NCBI GenBank assembly: GCA_030611885.1
Contig: JAUWOY010000022.1
Location: 1-49,083, forward strand
Reading direction: 5' to 3'
DNA from: Chloroflexota bacterium
GTDB lineage: Bacteria > Chloroflexota > Anaerolineae > VGOG01
DNA length: 49,083 nt
Below the pieces are notes generated by a model, which saw only the letters and a program-made list of their open reading frames with translations, was not told the DNA's origin and did no database searches. Positions within the stretch are counted from its first letter, which is position 1. Every line of letters starts with the position of its first letter. Shown here in pieces: positions 45,958-49,083 of the stretch. Position numbers and translations under genes: made by a program.

Positions 45958-46718
45958 TGGAGCGTCTCCAAAAAGTCCTTGCCCACGCCGGGGTCGCCTC
46001 GCGGCGCAAGTGCGAGGCGTTGATCCTACAGGGGCGGGTGCGGGTCAACGGCCAGGTGGTCACTCAACTGGGCACCAAAGTGGATCCGGCCCAGGATACC
46101 ATCGAGGTGGACGGACGGCCCATCGCTCTGGAAGAGAAGGTCTACATCCTCCTCCACAAGCCCCAGGGCTACCTGAGCGACACCCTGGATTTCCGGGGCC
46201 GCCCTTCGGCACTGGGTTTGGTCTCGGCTGGGAAGCGGCTCTACCCGGCGGGCCGCCTGGACGCCGAAAGCGAGGGTCTCCTGCTCCTCACCAACGACGG
46301 GGAGCTGACCTACCGTCTCACCCATCCCCGCTATGAGCACGAGAAAGAATACCTGGCCCTGGTGGAGGGGGAACCTACAGGGGCGACCCTGTGGCGGATG
46401 CTGGGGGGTGTGGATCATGACGGCCAAACCCTGCGCGCCGACGCCGTCGAGCGGCTGGGGCGGCCAGGTCCGGAGGCCCGGAGCCACGGCTGGGAGGAGG
46501 CCCCCAGCGGCAGGGCCTGGCTGCGCATCATCCTCCACGAGGGCAAGAAACGCCACATCCGGCGGATGTGCGCCGCCGTGGGCCACCCGGTGCGGCGGTT
46601 GGTCCGGGTTCGAATTGGGCCGCTGGAGCTAGGGGATTTGTTGGTGGGGGAATGGCGGTATTTGACAGAGGAGGAAGTGAGGGAACTGAAGGGTGAAACC
46701 ATCCATCATCGCCATTGA
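45957..46718 (+). CDS. rluB: 23S rRNA pseudouridine synthase (RsuA/RluB family)
   Basis: The 253-residue enzyme converts uridine to pseudouridine in rRNA. The N-terminal S4 RNA-binding domain (MERLQKVLAHAGVASRRKCEALILQGRVRVNG) is followed by the catalytic domain with GRLDAESEGLLLLTNDGELTYRLTHPRY, where the Asp of GRLD is the nucleophile, and the final KKRHIRRMCAAVGHPVRRLVRVRIGPL. It sits between scpB and cmk, a common order in many bacteria. The start overlaps the scpB stop by one base and its end overlaps cmk by 26 nt. Confidence 0.95.
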   Translation: MERLQKVLAHAGVASRRKCEALILQGRVRVNGQVVTQLGTKVDPAQDTIEVDGRPIALEEKVYILLHKPQGYLSDTLDFRGRPSALGLVSAGKRLYPAGRLDAESEGLLLLTNDGELTYRLTHPRYEHEKEYLALVEGEPTGATLWRMLGGVDHDGQTLRADAVERLGRPGPEARSHGWEEAPSGRAWLRIILHEGKKRHIRRMCAAVGHPVRRLVRVRIGPLELGDLLVGEWRYLTEEEVRELKGETIHHRH

Positions 46719-48111
46719 CGGTCCTGCCGCCTCGGGCAAGAGCACCATCGGGGAGCTCCTGGCCCGGCGGCTGGGCTATCTCTACCTCGACACGGGGGCG
46801 ATGTACCGGGCTGTTACCTGGGTTGCTCTTGAGCAGGGGATTGACATCGCCGACGAGGAGGCCATCACTGCTCTGGCCGAAAGGGTCGAGATCAACATCA
46901 CCCGGCCCACTGTTGACGATGGGCGGCAGTACACTGTCTATGCCAACGGCCAGGACGTTACCTGGCAGATCCGCCGGCCGGAAGTGGACGCCAACGTCTC
47001 GCCCGTCTCAGCCTACCCCGGCGTGCGCCAGGCTCTCACGGATCAACAGCGGCGAATTGGGCGACGAGGACACATCGTGATGATGGGGCGAGACATTGGC
47101 ACCGTGGTTCTTCCTGAGGCGGATCTCAAGATCTACCTCGGCGCCACCGCTGAGGAGAGGGCCCGCCGCCGGCATCGGGAGGTCCGGGAGAGGGGAGAAG
47201 TGGCCGACTACGAGGAGGTCTTGGCAGCCATGCGCCGGCGGGACAAGATTGACAGCGAGCGCAAGGCAGCTCCCCTTCGCCCCGCCGACGATGCGATCGT
47301 CATTGATACTACAGGGTTGAGCATAGCCGAGGTTTTGGCCAGGGTGGAGGGGTTGGTTCAAAATCCAAAGTCCAAAGTCCAAAGTTCAAATGGGAAGGGG
47401 CGAGCAATATTTCGGCGCTTTACTCGTTCTTTTCTGCGATTGCTTTTGAGGCTCTTTACGCATCTGGAGGTAACGGGCTTGGAGAACATCCCCCAGGGTG
47501 GGCCCCTGCTGGTTGCCTTCAACCACCTGGCGTACCTTGATGGCCCCCTCGTGCTAGCTTTGCTGCCCCAGCTTGTAGAGGGCATAGCCCTGGAGGACCT
47601 CTACCGCGTTCCCGTCACCGGCCAGTTGCTGCGGCTGTACGGCACCATCCCCGTGCACCGCGACCAGTTCGACCGCCAGGTCATCCGGCGAGCTTTGCGA
47701 GTGCTGGCTGAGGGCAAGGTGCTGGCCCTGGCCCCTGAGGCCAGGATGAGCTTGACCGGCGCTCTGGAGCAAGCGCGACTGGGCGTCGCCTACCTGGCCT
47801 TGCGCAGCGGCGCGCCGATCCTGCCCGTGGCCATCACGGGCACAGAAACCGTTCCGTCGGACTTGAAGCGGCTGCGCCGTCCCCGGCTAACCCTTACCGT
47901 CGGGGAAGTCATTGTCCCGCCGCCTCAGGCCAGCAAACCCCAGGCGCGGCGTCAACAGGTGGCCGAGCTCACCGATGAGATCATGCATCGTATCGCCGCG
48001 CTGCTTCCGCCTGAATATCGGGGCGTCTATGCCCCCACCCCAACCCCTCCCCCAACTTTAGGGGAGGGGAGCTCAAATTCCCCCTCTCCCAGGGTTGGGA
48101 GAGGGGGTTAG
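46693..48111 (+). CDS. cmk: Fusion of cytidylate kinase and 1-acylglycerol-3-phosphate acyltransferase
   Basis: The 472-residue protein starts at GTG 46693. Residues 1-223 are a cytidylate kinase, phosphorylating CMP/dCMP: P-loop GPAASGKST, LYLDTGAMYRA, GRDIGTVVLPEADLKIYL and RDKIDSERKAAPLRPADDAI. Residues about 240-445 are a PlsC-type acyltransferase for phosphatidic acid synthesis: the NHLAYLD motif for catalysis and a degenerate second motif, PEARMSLTGAL in place of EGTRS. The linker (QNPKSKVQSSNGKG) is coded by heptamer repeats, and the tail (PTPTPPPTLGEGSSNSPSPRVG) by palindromic repeats that also hold the stop codon. Both activities look otherwise intact, though fusion may be recent. 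Confidence 0.92.
   Translation: MKPSIIAIDGPAASGKSTIGELLARRLGYLYLDTGAMYRAVTWVALEQGIDIADEEAITALAERVEINITRPTVDDGRQYTVYANGQDVTWQIRRPEVDANVSPVSAYPGVRQALTDQQRRIGRRGHIVMMGRDIGTVVLPEADLKIYLGATAEERARRRHREVRERGEVADYEEVLAAMRRRDKIDSERKAAPLRPADDAIVIDTTGLSIAEVLARVEGLVQNPKSKVQSSNGKGRAIFRRFTRSFLRLLLRLFTHLEVTGLENIPQGGPLLVAFNHLAYLDGPLVLALLPQLVEGIALEDLYRVPVTGQLLRLYGTIPVHRDQFDRQVIRRALRVLAEGKVLALAPEARMSLTGALEQARLGVAYLALRSGAPILPVAITGTETVPSDLKRLRRPRLTLTVGEVIVPPPQASKPQARRQQVAELTDEIMHRIAALLPPEYRGVYAPTPTPPPTLGEGSSNSPSPRVGRGG
47358..47394 (+). repeat. Heptamer repeats at the cmk-plsC junction
   Basis: AAAATCC, AAAGTCC, AAAGTCC, AAAGTTC, AAATGGG follow with a 7-bp period exactly between the two enzyme domains. Confidence 0.8.
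48030..48110. repeat. Palindromic repeats at the 3' end of the cmk-plsC fusion
   Basis: CCCCTCCCC (48044-48052) pairs with GGGGAGGGG (48061-48069), and CCCCCTCTCCC (48080-48090) with GGGAGAGGGGG (48097-48107). The stop codon (48109-48111) follows at once. Confidence 0.85.
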
Positions 48112-48137
48112 GGGGAGAGGGCTATTGAGGGTGAAGA

Positions 48138-48842
48138 ATGTGGACTCGTCGCTTCTGTAATTTTGTCCTCCATATCCTGTTCAAGATTCTCCTCAGGTTG
48201 GAGGTCGTCGGCCTGGAGAACGTGCCCCCTGGGGGGCCGTTGATCCTCGCGATCACCCACACCAACTTTCTCGACCCGGCGTTGGCTGGCGGGGTGATGC
48301 CTCGCGAGTTGGTGATCATGTCCAAAGTCGAGAACTTCTGGCATCCCATCCTGGGCATCATCGTCAGGCTCTACGGCGCCTTCCCCGTGCGCCGGGGTGA
48401 AGTGGATCGCCAGGCCATCCGCCGTTCCCTGGAGGTGCTGGCTGGCGGCCAGGCCTTGCTCATGGCTCCCGAAGGCACGAGGAGTGGCCACGGGCGATTG
48501 CAGAAGGGCCACGATGGCATGACCTTCATCGCCCTGCGCGCCAATGCCCCCATTCTGCCCATGGCCATCACAGGGGGAGAGCACTTTTGGGCTAACCTGT
48601 CGAGATTACGCCGCACTCCCATCAAGATAGTTATCGGCCAGGTCTTTCTCTTCTCCGCTGGACAGAAAAGGTTCGGGCGGACGGTCATGAGCAAGATGAC
48701 CGAGGAGGGGATGTATCAATTGGCTGCCCTGCTGCCGCCTGAGCGTAGAGGCGTTTACAGCGACCTCGACTCGGCCACTGAGGAGTATCTCGCTTTTCCG
48801 CCGGGCAGCTCCAGCAACTTGCCCAAGGGTCTGAAGTCTTGA
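48138..48842 (+). CDS. plsC: 1-acylglycerol-3-phosphate acyltransferase
   Basis: The 234-residue PlsC-family enzyme acylates lysophosphatidic acid. The HX4D motif is in THTNFLDPAL, the glycerol-phosphate site in APEGTRSGHGRLQKGHDG, and APILPMAITG is the third block. The N-terminal helix (FVLHILFKILLRLEVVGLENV) is membrane-associated. It resembles the acyltransferase half of the preceding fusion (both have LRLEVVGLENVPPGGPL-like starts and end with LLPPERRGVY / LLPPEYRGVY), so the two arose by duplication; this copy retains the classic EGTRS motif while the fused one has lost it. Confidence 0.93.
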   Translation: MWTRRFCNFVLHILFKILLRLEVVGLENVPPGGPLILAITHTNFLDPALAGGVMPRELVIMSKVENFWHPILGIIVRLYGAFPVRRGEVDRQAIRRSLEVLAGGQALLMAPEGTRSGHGRLQKGHDGMTFIALRANAPILPMAITGGEHFWANLSRLRRTPIKIVIGQVFLFSAGQKRFGRTVMSKMTEEGMYQLAALLPPERRGVYSDLDSATEEYLAFPPGSSSNLPKGLKS

Positions 48843-48847
48843 TATAA

Positions 48848-48926
48848 GGGGTAGCAGCCCAACTGTGTTGGGCGTCCCAGGGCTCGCAGCAGCTCGGAAA
48901 GGCCAATGCGATTGGCCTTCTACCCC
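48848..48926 (+). other. Compact multi-hairpin element, possible structured RNA
   Basis: GGGGTAG (48848-48854) pairs with CTACCCC (48920-48926), enclosing GCCCAAC-TGT-GTTGGGC (48857-48873) and AAGGCCAAT-GCG-ATTGGCCTT (48899-48919). A conserved-looking centre, GTCCCAGGGCTCGCAGCAGC, lies between. The nested pairing looks like a three-way junction. I do not recognise an RNA family; it may also be a repeat. Confidence 0.4.
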
Positions 48927-48974
48927 TGATTAGAATTCCAACAGTAAGCGTTCAGCCCCAGTGCGATCACGCCG

Positions 48975-49083
48975 GTTGAGTAGACCGTAGGTCGTATCGA
49001 AACCAAGTGATCGCACGAGGGGGCGGCAAAATCGCGCCAGCGGTGGACCAAACGTGGTTTCGATACGCCCTTTCAGGGCTACT
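48975..49083. repeat. GTATCGAAACCA inverted repeat, cut by the window edge
   Basis: GTTGAGTAG...GTCGTATCGAAACCAAG and TGGTTTCGATACGCCC...GGCTACT are arms of the same family as 42394-42495. No gene is visible in the last 240 bp. Confidence 0.75.

Overview
This 49 kb window most likely comes from an uncultured member of the phylum Chloroflexota, probably Anaerolineae-like, recovered from a metagenome. The clues are GC-rich coding sequence, many secreted proteins with long Thr/Pro ('PTPT') linkers, a short archaeal-type ProRS, dockerin/cohesin modules outside a cellulosome setting, and a high load of small palindromic and heptanucleotide repeats. This taxonomic call is an inference; no rRNA or universal marker in the window settles it.

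Layout. 1-1730: end of a Thr/Pro-linked secreted FxLYD-type protein and a small membrane protein. 1851-3720: proS behind a T-box leader, with promoter and terminator visible. 3760-6830: an AT-richer accessory island holding a BstYI-like restriction endonuclease, its DNA methyltransferase, and a DUF1828 protein with a small partner, followed by tRNA-Glu. 7109-8415: class II aldolase and a GIY-YIG protein. 8421-10693: a complete insertion sequence whose right edge abuts the tail of a decapitated type II restriction-modification enzyme. 11286-18704: a cobalamin-riboswitch-controlled operon coding for a transcobalamin-like surface protein (DUF4430 plus two alpha/alpha barrels), a second membrane-anchored DUF4430 protein and a complete ECF transporter (T, fused A-A', S). 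18720-21140: PDZ protein, AmrS-type radical SAM enzyme, CooC-type ATPase. 21109-21621: RNase P RNA with promoter and terminator. 21672-27069: two dockerin-bearing secreted peptidases (C1A and C39-like) and one membrane-anchored cohesin protein; the C39-like gene sits behind a c-di-GMP-I riboswitch. 27162-36601: a chemosensory / partner-switch cluster (CheR-like, response regulator-GGDEF, chemoreceptor/CheB remnant, CheA, PP2C phosphatase, two single receivers, histidine kinase, STAS protein, glycosyltransferase) in which several genes have lost their core domain. 36617-37286: PIN toxin-antitoxin pair. 37465-39207: truncated sigma factor and nagA. 39185-44696: glycosyltransferases and a YfhO-type membrane protein. 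44751-48842: amaP, scpB, rluB, a cmk-plsC fusion and a second plsC. 48848-49083: a hairpin element and a partial palindromic repeat.

Two systems stand out. The first looks like a bacterial counterpart of intrinsic factor/transcobalamin coupled to an ECF cobalamin importer under B12 control. The second looks like a minimal cohesin-dockerin 'protease display' module in which a single membrane-anchored cohesin could hold two different secreted cysteine peptidases, one switched by c-di-GMP. Separately, the window shows how heavily small repeats reshape this genome: they lie inside riboswitch stems, operon junctions and reading frames, and even supply start and stop regions of core genes.

Limits: all family assignments come from reading motifs in the translated sequence; no database search or folding program was run. 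Domain boundaries are approximate.
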